From a virus: DNA of 64,000 bases. This document shows, one piece after another, positions 26,021 through 35,333 of this stretch. Position 1 is the stretch's first letter; the number at the start of each line of letters is the position of its first letter. The position numbers and the translations under genes are program-made. The DNA lies in the IMG/VR virus record IMGVR_UViG_3300035670_000039, positions 1 through 64,000 of that record. One strand, written 5' to 3'. Below the pieces are notes generated by a model. The model was not told where the DNA came from. It saw nothing but the letters and a program-made list of their open reading frames with translations, and searched no databases.

Positions 26021-26678
26021 AGAAACAATAAAAATTGATGACCGAACTCTTACGCCAAAACAAATTGAATTATTAAATTTACTACAAAATAAAACAACTA
26101 AACTAGTCTTCATTTCAGGTCCAGCTGGAACTTCAAAAACATATACATCTGTATTAGCCGGTTTAAATTTGATAAACCAAAAAAGAGTAAGTGAAATCGT
26201 ATACGTCAGAAGTATCGTAGAAAGTAGTGATAGTAAATTGGGATTTTTACCAGGTGAAATGGATGAAAAGATGAGTCCTTACATTCAACCACTAATAGAT
26301 AAATTAGAAGAATTATTGCCAAAACACGATATTGATAAGTTAAAAAAAGAAGAACGTATTCACGGTTTTCCAATAAATTTCTTACGTGGTTTGAGTTGGA
26401 ACGCTAAATGTATTGTAGCTGATGAAGCTCAGAATATGAGTAAGAAAGAATTGACCACATTAATTACCCGTGTTGGAGAATTTAGTAAGTTGTTTATATG
26501 TGGTGACCCCGATCAAAGTGATATCAATGGTAAAAGTGGATTTGTGCCAATGATGAACATCTTCGATGATGAAGAAAGTAGAAATAACGGAATTTATGTA
26601 TTTAAATTCGATGAAGATGATATTGTTAGAAGCGGTTTAGTAAAATTTATATTAAAAAAACTAAAAAATGTTGGGTGA
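25968..26678 (+). CDS. phoH: PhoH-like ATPase, 236 aa
   Basis: Walker A FISGPAGTSKTYTS at about residues 45-58, the PhoH-typical EIVYVRSIVESSDSKLGFLPGEMDEKM, and Walker B CIVADEAQNMSKKE followed by the sensor ICGDPDQSD. PhoH proteins are RNA-related ATPases close to superfamily I helicases, common in marine and freshwater T4-like phages; their exact role in infection is unknown. The start overlaps the preceding gene; upstream Lys-rich residues form a short extension. Confidence 0.92.
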   Translation: MSKKKDTSPKVHQNEKIRETIKIDDRTLTPKQIELLNLLQNKTTKLVFISGPAGTSKTYTSVLAGLNLINQKRVSEIVYVRSIVESSDSKLGFLPGEMDEKMSPYIQPLIDKLEELLPKHDIDKLKKEERIHGFPINFLRGLSWNAKCIVADEAQNMSKKELTTLITRVGEFSKLFICGDPDQSDINGKSGFVPMMNIFDDEESRNNGIYVFKFDEDDIVRSGLVKFILKKLKNVG

Positions 26679-26698
26679 TTAATAATTATTAATATATT

Positions 26699-29071
26699 AT
26701 GGCGATAGTATCCAATCAAGGTAGAACTGTTCCCGAATTACCAACACTAACAGCTGGTACTATCGGTAATAATGATTATTTAATCATACAAAATGTAAGT
26801 AGCAACTCTACAAAAAAGTCTACTGTTAGTAGTTTTGTACAAAAAACAGCAAATCTTCTAACAACATTCAACAACTTGAATTTTGTAGGACCAAATAATA
26901 CATACACGGGTTCATTTAGAAGTTTTGAAGGTGATAACTATTCTGTAATAAGTCAGAAAATACCCAATGTATTTAAACGAGCCATAGTAAGTGATTATCT
27001 TACTATTGGATACAATCCATCAGCGCCAACGTTTTTGGGAATATATGCAAAGACGATAGAGTTTAATCAATCTATTGGCGGCGGTGGCAATATTACATTC
27101 ACTGGAAATGGTATTAACAGTGAAATAACAGTTTTAGATTACCCTAATGGTCTAACTCTTGAAAATACTCCATTTAATATAGAACAACTCACAGCTAGTG
27201 TTGGTATAACAGGCAGTTTAAAAGGACGTTTACTAGGCAATGTAACGGTTGGTATAGGTAAAAGTTCATTTAACAATGTAGATGTAAATAACAATTTATA
27301 TGCTGTAAATGGTGAAATAGACAACGCAACTATAAATGGTGGTTCTATTGGCGGAGTAACTATTAATAATAGTCCAATTGGAACTACTGTACCAAATGTC
27401 ATATCTGGTTCAAAGATTTATTCTGCAAATGGATTTTCAGGAGTATTTTCTGGTAGTGGTAATATCTCACTCACAGGTAGTTTAAAAGGTAAGTTAACAG
27501 GCAACGTTACTGCTACTACTGGTACAAGTGCATTTAACAATATTACTGCAGCTAGTATATATTCAAGTGTATATATTGAGTCACCATCATTTGTAGGCAC
27601 AGCTAGTTATTCTTACAACGGAAATGGGGAACTATCATCTTTATCTAGTAGTTACGCACAAACATCAAGTATGTGTATGTCAACTACTGCAGATACCGCT
27701 TCGTATTTAGTTTGGTCAAACCTAAGAGTAAATGGTACATCTAGTTATTCTTATAATGGCAATCAAAAATACTCATCTTTTTCAAGTAGTTATGCATTAA
27801 CATCAAGTAAAGCTATTAGTAGTAGTTATTCTACCAGAACCACTAGTGCTTCATACGCATTAAGAGCTTCAACTGTACTTGGGACTGTAGATAATGCTTT
27901 AAATGCTATAACTGCGGATTCTTCAACTACATCACTAACATCCTCTTATTTGTTAAAAGGATCTTTAAATAGTTCAAGCGCTGTACCATATTTTGATGGC
28001 AACAGATTAACAACATCTCCTCTATTTTATAAAAATGAGTTTGGTCAAATAAATTTTTATGTATCTGCGTCTGCTAAATACGCTCAATCAAATTTTGTAG
28101 TAGTAAATAGAGGATCTGGTACATTAAGTTCAGCTGGTTTTGTATTGCAAAATAAAAACAGATCAACTGGATATCCAAATCAAGATCAGTGGTTTATACA
28201 ATCCGTTTCCAGTGGCAGTTTGACATTGAGTATTACCACAGGATCATATCATCTTAAAAATAGTACCATTACATCGAGAACTTCGGATTCATCTGGTACA
28301 ATGGCCGCATTGAAACAAATACGTAATGGTTTTTACTTCTGGCCATATATTAATACGGATTCAGCTGCTAGAGATGGTTCAGTTGGTATAGGTGTAACAC
28401 CTCCTGCAGAGCCAAGTGGTTCTATAAATAAGTATCTACGTGCTAAGTTGCAAATCAGAATGTTTAGTGGTAGCAATGAAGCCGCAAACGTTGCTGGATC
28501 GGTATTAGCTGGTAAATTCGTGGGAGGTGCTCCAGTTGGAGTAGAAAACAAACAAACCGCTATATTAGTACAATATGGATCAAGTAGTTTTGCCAATACA
28601 TTTTATGTATCCAGTAGCGGTGATATGCGTGCTTATGGATCTATCAGTGGCAGTAAAATGTATTCTTATGGAAATATTAAAGTTGATAATGGCTCAATTA
28701 TTTCCAAGACAGATGCGGCTATTATCACAGGATCTTTCAAGGGTAATTACCAAAAAGATTATACAACTGTAAGTGCTACTGTTGCAGCTGCAACTACTAA
28801 TTTGAGTTTTGATGATTATGATATGATTTATGTAACGGCTACAGCATCTCAAACGTTTAATGTAAATCTGACTCAGAAGAAGGTGTGTTATTTGTATTTT
28901 TATAACAATAGCGGTGGCACTTCATTTACGTGGAGCACCGGTACACCTAATTCTTTAAAGTGGCCAGGTGGTTCGGCATCAAATCCATCAAATGGGTCTA
29001 GAGACTTGTATTCAATTGTATTGATGGGCAGTGAAATTCTTATTAATCGAATAGGAGCTTCTTACTCTTAA
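26699..29071 (+). CDS. Tail-fibre/adhesin-like protein, 790 aa
   Basis: Begins MAIVSNQGRTVPELPTLTAG followed by NDYLIIQNVSSNSTKKSTVS, a virion-attachment N-terminus also seen at 29091 and 29636. The body is Ser/Thr/Gly/Asn-rich with repeats of SGSLKGKLTGNV type and 'SYSYNGN...SSSYAxTSS', as in trimeric beta-helical fibres. The C-terminal ~90 residues form a globular tip (FNVNLTQKKVCYLYFYNN...). No chaperone domain is visible here. Likely part of the host-recognition apparatus. Confidence 0.8.
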   Translation: MAIVSNQGRTVPELPTLTAGTIGNNDYLIIQNVSSNSTKKSTVSSFVQKTANLLTTFNNLNFVGPNNTYTGSFRSFEGDNYSVISQKIPNVFKRAIVSDYLTIGYNPSAPTFLGIYAKTIEFNQSIGGGGNITFTGNGINSEITVLDYPNGLTLENTPFNIEQLTASVGITGSLKGRLLGNVTVGIGKSSFNNVDVNNNLYAVNGEIDNATINGGSIGGVTINNSPIGTTVPNVISGSKIYSANGFSGVFSGSGNISLTGSLKGKLTGNVTATTGTSAFNNITAASIYSSVYIESPSFVGTASYSYNGNGELSSLSSSYAQTSSMCMSTTADTASYLVWSNLRVNGTSSYSYNGNQKYSSFSSSYALTSSKAISSSYSTRTTSASYALRASTVLGTVDNALNAITADSSTTSLTSSYLLKGSLNSSSAVPYFDGNRLTTSPLFYKNEFGQINFYVSASAKYAQSNFVVVNRGSGTLSSAGFVLQNKNRSTGYPNQDQWFIQSVSSGSLTLSITTGSYHLKNSTITSRTSDSSGTMAALKQIRNGFYFWPYINTDSAARDGSVGIGVTPPAEPSGSINKYLRAKLQIRMFSGSNEAANVAGSVLAGKFVGGAPVGVENKQTAILVQYGSSSFANTFYVSSSGDMRAYGSISGSKMYSYGNIKVDNGSIISKTDAAIITGSFKGNYQKDYTTVSATVAAATTNLSFDDYDMIYVTATASQTFNVNLTQKKVCYLYFYNNSGGTSFTWSTGTPNSLKWPGGSASNPSNGSRDLYSIVLMGSEILINRIGASYS

Positions 29072-29078
29072 TACTTTA

Positions 29079-29086
29079 TATTTATA
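29079..29086 (+). promoter_or_regulatory. TATTTATA motif before a start codon
   Basis: Candidate late promoter, 4 bases before the ATG at 29091. Confidence 0.6.
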
Positions 29087-29090
29087 AAAT

Positions 29091-29633
29091 ATGTCAACTC
29101 CGTGTAACAGTTTAAATGTACAACTAATAAAGGTCAGCGATCTAGCAACTTATTCTAGTATCAAAGATGCAGATCAACTGATGGTTATTGAAAATACAGG
29201 TGGTTCAAAATATTCTAGAAAATCCACTTTATCTGATTTAAAAGATTATGCTAACTCAGATGGTATATCTGGATATACCACTTCTTTATTTAATACCACA
29301 ACTGATAGTAATAGCGTATCATATTATTCATCTGGAAATGTTCTTTCATTTTCCCACGGATTTTCTGCTGTACCTTCTTTGGTCCGAGTAGTTTTAAAAT
29401 GTAATAGTAATGATGGAAGATTTGTTATTAACCAAGAAGTTGACGTAACATCTTTTTTCAATAACCAAACAAAACCAATTTGCAGTATCGTTTCGAGTTC
29501 TAGTACTGTGTTACTAATTGTCCCAACTTATACCAGCATTACTGTTTACGACTATAACAGTAGCACCAGTGTAATAAGTCAATATAATATCGATACAACC
29601 AAATGGTATCTTAAAATTTACGCCTGGAAGTAA
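29091..29633 (+). CDS. Short fibre-related protein, 180 aa
   Basis: The N-terminal ~60 residues (VQLIKVSDLATYSSIKDADQ, LMVIENTGGSKYSRKSTLSD) match the attachment module of the 496-aa fibre at 29636 (QVKVSDLVRYNTLTSKDLIL, SRKST). The remaining ~120 residues form a beta-sandwich-like tip. It may be a short fibre that uses the same socket as the long fibres. Two bases separate it from the next gene. Confidence 0.75.
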   Translation: MSTPCNSLNVQLIKVSDLATYSSIKDADQLMVIENTGGSKYSRKSTLSDLKDYANSDGISGYTTSLFNTTTDSNSVSYYSSGNVLSFSHGFSAVPSLVRVVLKCNSNDGRFVINQEVDVTSFFNNQTKPICSIVSSSSTVLLIVPTYTSITVYDYNSSTSVISQYNIDTTKWYLKIYAWK

Positions 29634-29635
29634 TT

Positions 29636-31126
29636 ATGTCAACTACCTGTAATTTAATACAACAAGTAAAAGTTAGCGATCTGGTACGATACAACACGTT
29701 AACGTCTAAAGATTTAATTTTAACAATTGAATCTGGTTCTTCCAACGATTTATACTCCAGAAAAAGCACATTTGGGGACGTTGTAACATTTTTATCATCT
29801 GTAACAGGATCTTATACCGGAAGTTTTTCTGGATCTGCAAAAACATTAAGTGGTACTTTTACAGGAAGTTTTACTGGTAGTTTTCAAGGTGATCACTCCG
29901 GTAGTTTTAGTGGAAACTTCAACGGTACCAATACAGGTAGTTTTACAGGCAGTTTTAACGGACTAACAACGGGAAAATCCAATACTTCAGGATCATTGAG
30001 CGGTAGTTTTTATGGTTATATATTGACTAAGAAAGCAAGTGCTAGTGGAAGTTTCAGTGGAAGTTTATATGGTTCATTGATTAGTAAAAACTCTAAATTA
30101 ACTGGTAGTTTTAGTGGTGTTTCAAGAGGACGTTTCTCAGGAAGTGTTTCTGCTAGCATCAAGGGTTACATTAGTGCATCAAATCATTACAACGCAAATA
30201 GAAAAGTTGCATTTTATGGTACGGCTAGTTGCGCTAAAACCGCTTCTTATGCTTTGAATTCAGGAGGAAACATAACAGGCACTGGTACTGCAAATCAATT
30301 TACATACTGGACAACAGGCACTGCTATAGGATCTACTAATTATCTGGTGAGAAATAGTAGTATTAATAATTTGGGAAGTATGGGTTCAGGTAGAGTTACT
30401 GTAAACAACCCATTACAATTTTCCGCTGTAGGTGAGCATTTGATTCAAAATTCTTCATCGGGTCAATCCATATATGGTATAGGATTACAAACCTCAAACA
30501 ATTATTTAAGAACATCTGCTAATTTTGCATTTTATTATTCTGGATCTCACGTAAATACATCAGCTTTACCAGGCAAAGATGTAACTTGGCAATCAGGAAA
30601 ATCTGGTTGGGGAGTTTTGGGAATCAGACAAAGATTATTAAGTGTTGGAAATATAGTGAGTTCCGACAACGTAAATGCTCAATTACATTTGCATTTAAGT
30701 GGGTCCACTGGATGGCCATCTGGATACAATCCAAATTCAAATGTGTTTTTAATTACATCTGGTAGTTCACAAACCAAATTATTACGTGTTAGTGGAAGCG
30801 GACAGTTGGATGTTAGAGGCGATATAGTTGCACTTTCTACATTTGCTACATCTGATATCAGACTCAAGGATAATATTAGACCAATTGAAAATGCACTGAA
30901 AAAAGTGGAACAAATCAATGCAATTGAATTCAATTGGAAGTCTAATGGCAAACAAGATTTCGGAGTTATTGCTCAACAAATTGAAGAATTGTATCCTGAT
31001 TTGGTAATGGAAAATCTTGAGGGATACAAAGTTGTAAAATATAATCCATTGATAGCACTGTTGTTGAAATCTATTCAAGAACTCAACAAAGAAGTTCAAG
31101 AACTAAAAAATAAGATTAAATCTTAA
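29636..31126 (+). CDS. Tail fibre with C-terminal S74 intramolecular chaperone, 496 aa
   Basis: Attachment module (residues 1-60), then a Gly/Ser/Phe repeat shaft (GSFTGSFQGDHSGSFSGNFN type, about 65-180), a receptor-binding region, and a C-terminal S74-type domain starting at SDIRLKDNIRPIENALKKVE and ending in a coiled coil (QELNKEVQELKNKIKS). S74 domains help the fibre trimerise and then cleave themselves off at the Ser of the S-D-x-R-x-K-D motif. This is the best-defined fibre of the window. Confidence 0.9.
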   Translation: MSTTCNLIQQVKVSDLVRYNTLTSKDLILTIESGSSNDLYSRKSTFGDVVTFLSSVTGSYTGSFSGSAKTLSGTFTGSFTGSFQGDHSGSFSGNFNGTNTGSFTGSFNGLTTGKSNTSGSLSGSFYGYILTKKASASGSFSGSLYGSLISKNSKLTGSFSGVSRGRFSGSVSASIKGYISASNHYNANRKVAFYGTASCAKTASYALNSGGNITGTGTANQFTYWTTGTAIGSTNYLVRNSSINNLGSMGSGRVTVNNPLQFSAVGEHLIQNSSSGQSIYGIGLQTSNNYLRTSANFAFYYSGSHVNTSALPGKDVTWQSGKSGWGVLGIRQRLLSVGNIVSSDNVNAQLHLHLSGSTGWPSGYNPNSNVFLITSGSSQTKLLRVSGSGQLDVRGDIVALSTFATSDIRLKDNIRPIENALKKVEQINAIEFNWKSNGKQDFGVIAQQIEELYPDLVMENLEGYKVVKYNPLIALLLKSIQELNKEVQELKNKIKS

Positions 31127-31140
31127 TATATATAGGATAT

Positions 31141-33096
31141 ATGCCTGTCAATATATTAAATAGATTTGGGCCGCTTAGTTTTAAAAGTGAAACCAACAAT
31201 AGTGAAAATTTATCTATCAATAGTTTATTAAGTAACTTTTATAATCCAGGATCAAGTAATTTTTCTATATCACAGAGTTATTACCAGATGGAAAATAGAA
31301 TTGGTAATTCCAATACTGATTCAAGTACGATTAATATCACAAAAGCTTTGGGAGTTGGGTTTATAAACAAAGACAATAGAAGACCAATAAAATTTAGTGA
31401 GTTTTATGGCGCATCTTATATAAGCAGTTCTTTTAAAGTAGCTGCGTCTACAGGAGTAGCAACTGTTAAAATTTATTCACCGAGCGTTATACAAAACAAC
31501 AACTTTTTAACCAACAACATACAAGATAAAGTTTATCAATACACGTTGTATTCCAAATCTGATGTTACTACTCCAATTGTTGATTCTGGATGGAATAAAG
31601 TTTTTTCTTATGCTAAATCAGGCGATAATATTGAATTGTTTTATAATTTGGTAGATACGAAAGCTTATAAATTGGTATCAAAAGATTGTTTATCGAATGC
31701 ATTTACGTCCAGTATGTTTATAGGCACTTGTGCCAGTACTGTAACGGATAGTACAACTTATACATACACAATAACAGCTGCGGATTTACCCACTGCAAGT
31801 TCATTACTGTTTCAAAAAATCAACGGCGATAAAACTGCAAATGGATATACAAACACTAAAATAACTGATTTATCAAACATATTAAATAACTTAAATAGTT
31901 TGTTACAAAATCCAAACATAACAACATACAAATCGAGTGGACAACTTTTGCCTGTTATATCTTACAGAGATAATTTAGGATACAATAGAACTTTGACATT
32001 TGACGGATTGATTTTGCAAAAATCAAATACACCTGACGGATCACTTGGATATTTTTATACAGGTTTGGTTACAGCAACTAGTTTGGGTGGAACAAATGTT
32101 ACTTATGAATATGCATTCGAAAATACATCTACATTTGGTCAAATAACACTTTATATTTTGGGTACACAAGATTCAAATGCATCCTCTTGTACGTCTCCAC
32201 CAGCAACTGTTGGAAATTTTCCAACAAATATATCATTTACAGGACCAAGATGTGGTTACTTGGACTGTGGAGATGGTTATACTCAACCAGTTTGTAACCC
32301 AACCGCAACTACACAAGTAAAACACAGCGGCAGTTTCATAATAACAAATAATAATAATGCGGAAATGTTGGCTACCATTAGTCCTACTTGGACCAATTTA
32401 GATGGAACATCATTAAACGCATTGATTAACACTGTTGATGTTAGTCCATCAGGAATGTTTTCTATTCCAGCGAACGGAATACGTAAAATTAGCATTGGTT
32501 TTGGACTTGCTAATTATCAAAACACACTTCAACCAAAAACTTTTAATGCAAAGGGTTCTGTGAGTTTGACTTTGCCATTGGGATATTCACCTCAATCTCA
32601 AAATTGTGAAATTATAGCTAACTTTGATAAGAATTCTTGTGTGGTTTCTCCGGTAGTACCTCCAGTGGTTACACCTGTAACAAGTAATCTCGGGTGTATT
32701 AGTTATAATCCAAGTATGTTGGAGAGTTGGACACAGATAAAAACCAGAACAGTAGTAACAATTGCCTACAAAACAGGTACATCTGCAGATAAAACTTTTG
32801 CTAAAGCGGTTGTTAATGCTTTGCCAAATTCAGGCTGTACATTACCTTCGACTATAACTCAAGACGGATATACTATTAACATTTCGTGGACATTAGATCC
32901 AGCCGGAGGTCAAGACTATGCGTGTACCACTGGTGCATCGGGACAATTTTCAGGTACTTATACAGTTGTAACAACAAATTCAATATTGGGTAGTGCAAGC
33001 TTTTACATATTGTTCTTGAGAAGAAACAATAATATTGTGTCCATCGAAAACTATATTAATTTGTGTCAAACAGGTGGAGTTTCGTCTGTAGGATAA
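31141..33096 (+). CDS. Tail-fibre/adhesin protein, 651 aa
   Basis: N-terminal ~95 residues resemble a phage structural 'RDNRRPIKFSEFYGA' module (here NKDNRRPIKFSEFYGAS), known from several tail proteins. Then repeated beta domains, some rich in Cys (CGYLDCGDGYTQPVC) and a Val/Pro linker (VVSPVVPPVVTPVTSN) before the C-terminal domain, suggesting Ig-like or fibronectin-like modules. Secreted-type disulfides are unlikely in the cytoplasm, so the Cys may bind metal or oxidise after release. Confidence 0.75.
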   Translation: MPVNILNRFGPLSFKSETNNSENLSINSLLSNFYNPGSSNFSISQSYYQMENRIGNSNTDSSTINITKALGVGFINKDNRRPIKFSEFYGASYISSSFKVAASTGVATVKIYSPSVIQNNNFLTNNIQDKVYQYTLYSKSDVTTPIVDSGWNKVFSYAKSGDNIELFYNLVDTKAYKLVSKDCLSNAFTSSMFIGTCASTVTDSTTYTYTITAADLPTASSLLFQKINGDKTANGYTNTKITDLSNILNNLNSLLQNPNITTYKSSGQLLPVISYRDNLGYNRTLTFDGLILQKSNTPDGSLGYFYTGLVTATSLGGTNVTYEYAFENTSTFGQITLYILGTQDSNASSCTSPPATVGNFPTNISFTGPRCGYLDCGDGYTQPVCNPTATTQVKHSGSFIITNNNNAEMLATISPTWTNLDGTSLNALINTVDVSPSGMFSIPANGIRKISIGFGLANYQNTLQPKTFNAKGSVSLTLPLGYSPQSQNCEIIANFDKNSCVVSPVVPPVVTPVTSNLGCISYNPSMLESWTQIKTRTVVTIAYKTGTSADKTFAKAVVNALPNSGCTLPSTITQDGYTINISWTLDPAGGQDYACTTGASGQFSGTYTVVTTNSILGSASFYILFLRRNNNIVSIENYINLCQTGGVSSVG

Positions 33097-33102
33097 AAAA
33101 TA

Positions 33103-33130
33103 TTGACATTTTTCAAAATTTGGTTATATA
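33103..33130 (+). promoter_or_regulatory. Sigma-70-type promoter for hsp20
   Basis: TTGACA (33103-33108), 16-base spacer, TATATA (33125-33130). The ~95-base leader contains ACAC-GGAT-GTGT and the palindrome CACTATAGTG (33159-33168). Confidence 0.75.
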
Positions 33131-33228
33131 TATTGTTGAACGACACGGATGTGTTATTCACTATAGTGCTCGAATGAGGCTATTAGGTTAATAAGTTCAA
33201 TAGAATTATTAAAAAGAAAGGTAAATAT

Positions 33229-33711
33229 ATGTCAGTAGTAAAATATAGTCCGTTTGCATTGCGACACATTGATCGTGATGAATTTTTAACACCATTTGAC
33301 CGCGTATTTGATGAAGTATTTGCGGCTCACTTCCCAGAATTAAACAAAGAATTAGGTGTTGGTTTTTTTGAAAAACAAAGTTATCCCCGCGTAGATGTTA
33401 TTGATTATAATGACCGTGTGGAAATTCTAGCGGAAATTCCAGGTTTGTCTAAAGACGAAGTATCTGTAGATGTACAAGAAAACGTACTTACTATCAGTGG
33501 TCAAAAGATCAAAAACGTGGATGATAAGGAGTCTACAGGAAAATACATTCGTAGAGAACTAAAACACAGTAGTTTCAAACGTAGTTTTACTTTAGGAGAT
33601 CAAATTGATCGAGCGAATCCCACCGCAAAGTTTGAAAATGGATTGTTAAAGGTTACATTATTAAAGGTGAAACCAACGATTCCTGTCACGAAAAAAGTAA
33701 AGATTGATTAA
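33229..33711 (+). CDS. Small heat-shock protein Hsp20, 160 aa
   Basis: Alpha-crystallin domain from about residue 48 (YPRVDVIDYNDRVEILAEIP, GLSKDEVSVDVQENVLTISG) through to the conserved ENGLLKVTLLK (A-x-x-x-n-G-v-L class motif), with an IPV-like C-terminal anchor (TIPVTKKV). Such ATP-independent holdases are common in T4-like phages and are thought to assist virion assembly or withstand host stress. It has its own promoter, long leader, ribosome site (AAAGG) and terminator. Confidence 0.95.
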   Translation: MSVVKYSPFALRHIDRDEFLTPFDRVFDEVFAAHFPELNKELGVGFFEKQSYPRVDVIDYNDRVEILAEIPGLSKDEVSVDVQENVLTISGQKIKNVDDKESTGKYIRRELKHSSFKRSFTLGDQIDRANPTAKFENGLLKVTLLKVKPTIPVTKKVKID

Positions 33712-33731
33712 TATTCAATCAAGGTTATATT

Positions 33732-33763
33732 AACCCCGTTATTAAATTAACGGGGTTTTTTAT
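33732..33763 (+). terminator. Rho-independent terminator
   Basis: AACCCCGTT (33732-33740) pairs with AACGGGGTT (33749-33757), followed by TTTTATTTTT. Confidence 0.95.
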
Positions 33764-33770
33764 TTTTATA

Positions 33771-33778
33771 TATTTATA
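33771..33778 (+). promoter_or_regulatory. TATTTATA motif before a start codon
   Basis: Candidate late promoter, 3 bases before the ATG at 33782 and just after a terminator. Confidence 0.65.
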
Positions 33779-33781
33779 GAT

Positions 33782-34837
33782 ATGATAAAATTTCATCATT
33801 TGGTAATGGCAACGTCACTTTTAATCGCCGGGTGTGCTGCCTATTTTAGTGTATATGGTATTGGATTGTTATTTTCAGGAGCAACTATTGCTGCAATGAT
33901 TATGGCTGGTTCATTGGAACTAGGTAAACTTGTAACAACATCGTGGTTATTCAGATATTGGAATAAAGCCAATATATTAATGAGAACCTATATGATAATT
34001 GCTGTATTTGCTTTAATGGCAATTACATCTCTAGGTGTATTTGGATTTTTAACAGCTGCGTTTCAAAAATCTTCATTGGAGACCGAGTTATCTATGAATA
34101 AGATTGTCACACTTGAGTCTCAGAAAAAAGAAGAACTTAGTAAGATGGAGTCTACTAAAAAGACAATTGAAAAACTTTATAGTTTGAGAAGTAGTCAAGA
34201 GGTTAGATTGAACGAAGTACTTACAAATGTATTAATTGCAAGAAATCCAATACAATTGCAAAATATTCAAAATCAGATTAATGATCAGATTGGGGATTTA
34301 AACAAACAATTGGAGGGGGAAAATGAAAAGATTAAAACTTATAGTACCAAAGTAAGTTCTATAGATGATAACATTTACAAATTAAAAGTGGATAATAGTC
34401 AAAAGAAGGATATTACCACATTTAAATTTGTTGCGGATCAATTCAACACTACAATTCAAACAGTAGTTAAATGGTTCATAGTAGTGCTTATTACAGTATT
34501 TGATCCACTTGCAGTTATATTGTTATTAGCATATAATATAAGTAGCAATAAAACCTACGTAGAGGAAGACAAAAATTACGAACTATATAAGAAACAAGAA
34601 AAAAATACGGTTGACTCTAATGATAAAAACATATCTCCGACTCCATCTGTTGTTGAAAAGATAGTCGAGAAGCCAGTAGATGTTGAAAAGATAGTGGAAA
34701 AAATCGTAGAAAAACCAGTGGAAGTGGAAAAGATAGTGGAAAAAATAATAGAGAAACCAGTTGAGGTTGAAAAGATAGTAGAGAAGGTTGTTGAACGAAA
34801 AGGCAAAACTGGTGTAAGAGGCATGTTTAGTTTTTAA
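33782..34837 (+). CDS. Multi-span membrane protein with coiled coil and Val-Glu-Lys repeats, 351 aa
   Basis: N-terminal spans at about residues 7-27, 30-50 and 65-90, then a coiled coil (about 100-215), a fourth span (about 223-247, KWFIVVLITVFDPLAVILLL), and a tail with five repeats of VEKIVEKPVEVEKIVEK type. The order TM-TM-TM-coil-TM resembles DUF4407-like proteins. The repeats probably form a charged extended arm. A virion or envelope role is possible; similar proteins occur next to phage structural genes. Confidence 0.75.
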   Translation: MIKFHHLVMATSLLIAGCAAYFSVYGIGLLFSGATIAAMIMAGSLELGKLVTTSWLFRYWNKANILMRTYMIIAVFALMAITSLGVFGFLTAAFQKSSLETELSMNKIVTLESQKKEELSKMESTKKTIEKLYSLRSSQEVRLNEVLTNVLIARNPIQLQNIQNQINDQIGDLNKQLEGENEKIKTYSTKVSSIDDNIYKLKVDNSQKKDITTFKFVADQFNTTIQTVVKWFIVVLITVFDPLAVILLLAYNISSNKTYVEEDKNYELYKKQEKNTVDSNDKNISPTPSVVEKIVEKPVDVEKIVEKIVEKPVEVEKIVEKIIEKPVEVEKIVEKVVERKGKTGVRGMFSF

Positions 34838-34902
34838 CAATTACAATTAAAATAATTTTTTTATTCGTTTTGTAGATCATCCATATATATGTAGTTATAA
34901 GT

Positions 34903-35046
34903 ATGGATGAAACTGAGCTTAAAGAATTGTACAAATTGATCAAAAGATCATACGATGAATCGTGTTGGAAAACCTTAAATGACGCTTTAGATTACATATC
35001 TGAATTCGTTGAAGTAGATGATGAATCTCCTATAGACAATGATTGA
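34903..35046 (+). CDS. Small acidic protein, 47 aa
   Basis: Helical, acidic product (MDETELKELYKLIKRSYDES...). The stop overlaps the start of the next gene by eight bases in another frame, so the two are likely translated together. No family recognised. Confidence 0.55.
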   Translation: MDETELKELYKLIKRSYDESCWKTLNDALDYISEFVEVDDESPIDND

Positions 35047-35320
35047 AATTTTATTATTAATACTGTTATTGGTATCCGTATCAGCTAATGTGTTTTTATT
35101 AATCACATTAAAAAAATCATTTAATCAAATAGATATACTTGAAGACTGGATTATAAACTTTAAAAATTCTGTAGAAAGTACTTTTAATAAATTGAAAGAT
35201 GTTGATAACCGTGGTATATTTGAAAAAGATGACGATGTTGGTTTTCTTTTCACGGATTTGAAACAAATCATTGAATCTTTGAATAAAAAAGTAAAAGAAG
35301 AAGAAACCGACAACGTTTGA
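35039..35320 (+). CDS. Small membrane protein, 93 aa
   Basis: One N-terminal span at residues 2-24 (IEILLLILLLVSVSANVFLL), then a helical cytoplasmic or periplasmic coil ending in EEETDNV. It overlaps the 47-aa gene and lies 13 bases before the late sigma gene. Function unknown; possibly a membrane anchor working with the 351-aa protein. Confidence 0.65.
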   Translation: MIEILLLILLLVSVSANVFLLITLKKSFNQIDILEDWIINFKNSVESTFNKLKDVDNRGIFEKDDDVGFLFTDLKQIIESLNKKVKEEETDNV

Positions 35321-35333
35321 CATTATTACTTGA

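Noticed and set aside
34576-34840. Minus-strand Phe/Ser-rich ORFs opposite the VEK repeats
   Set aside because: Reverse reading of a coding repeat; no independent support.
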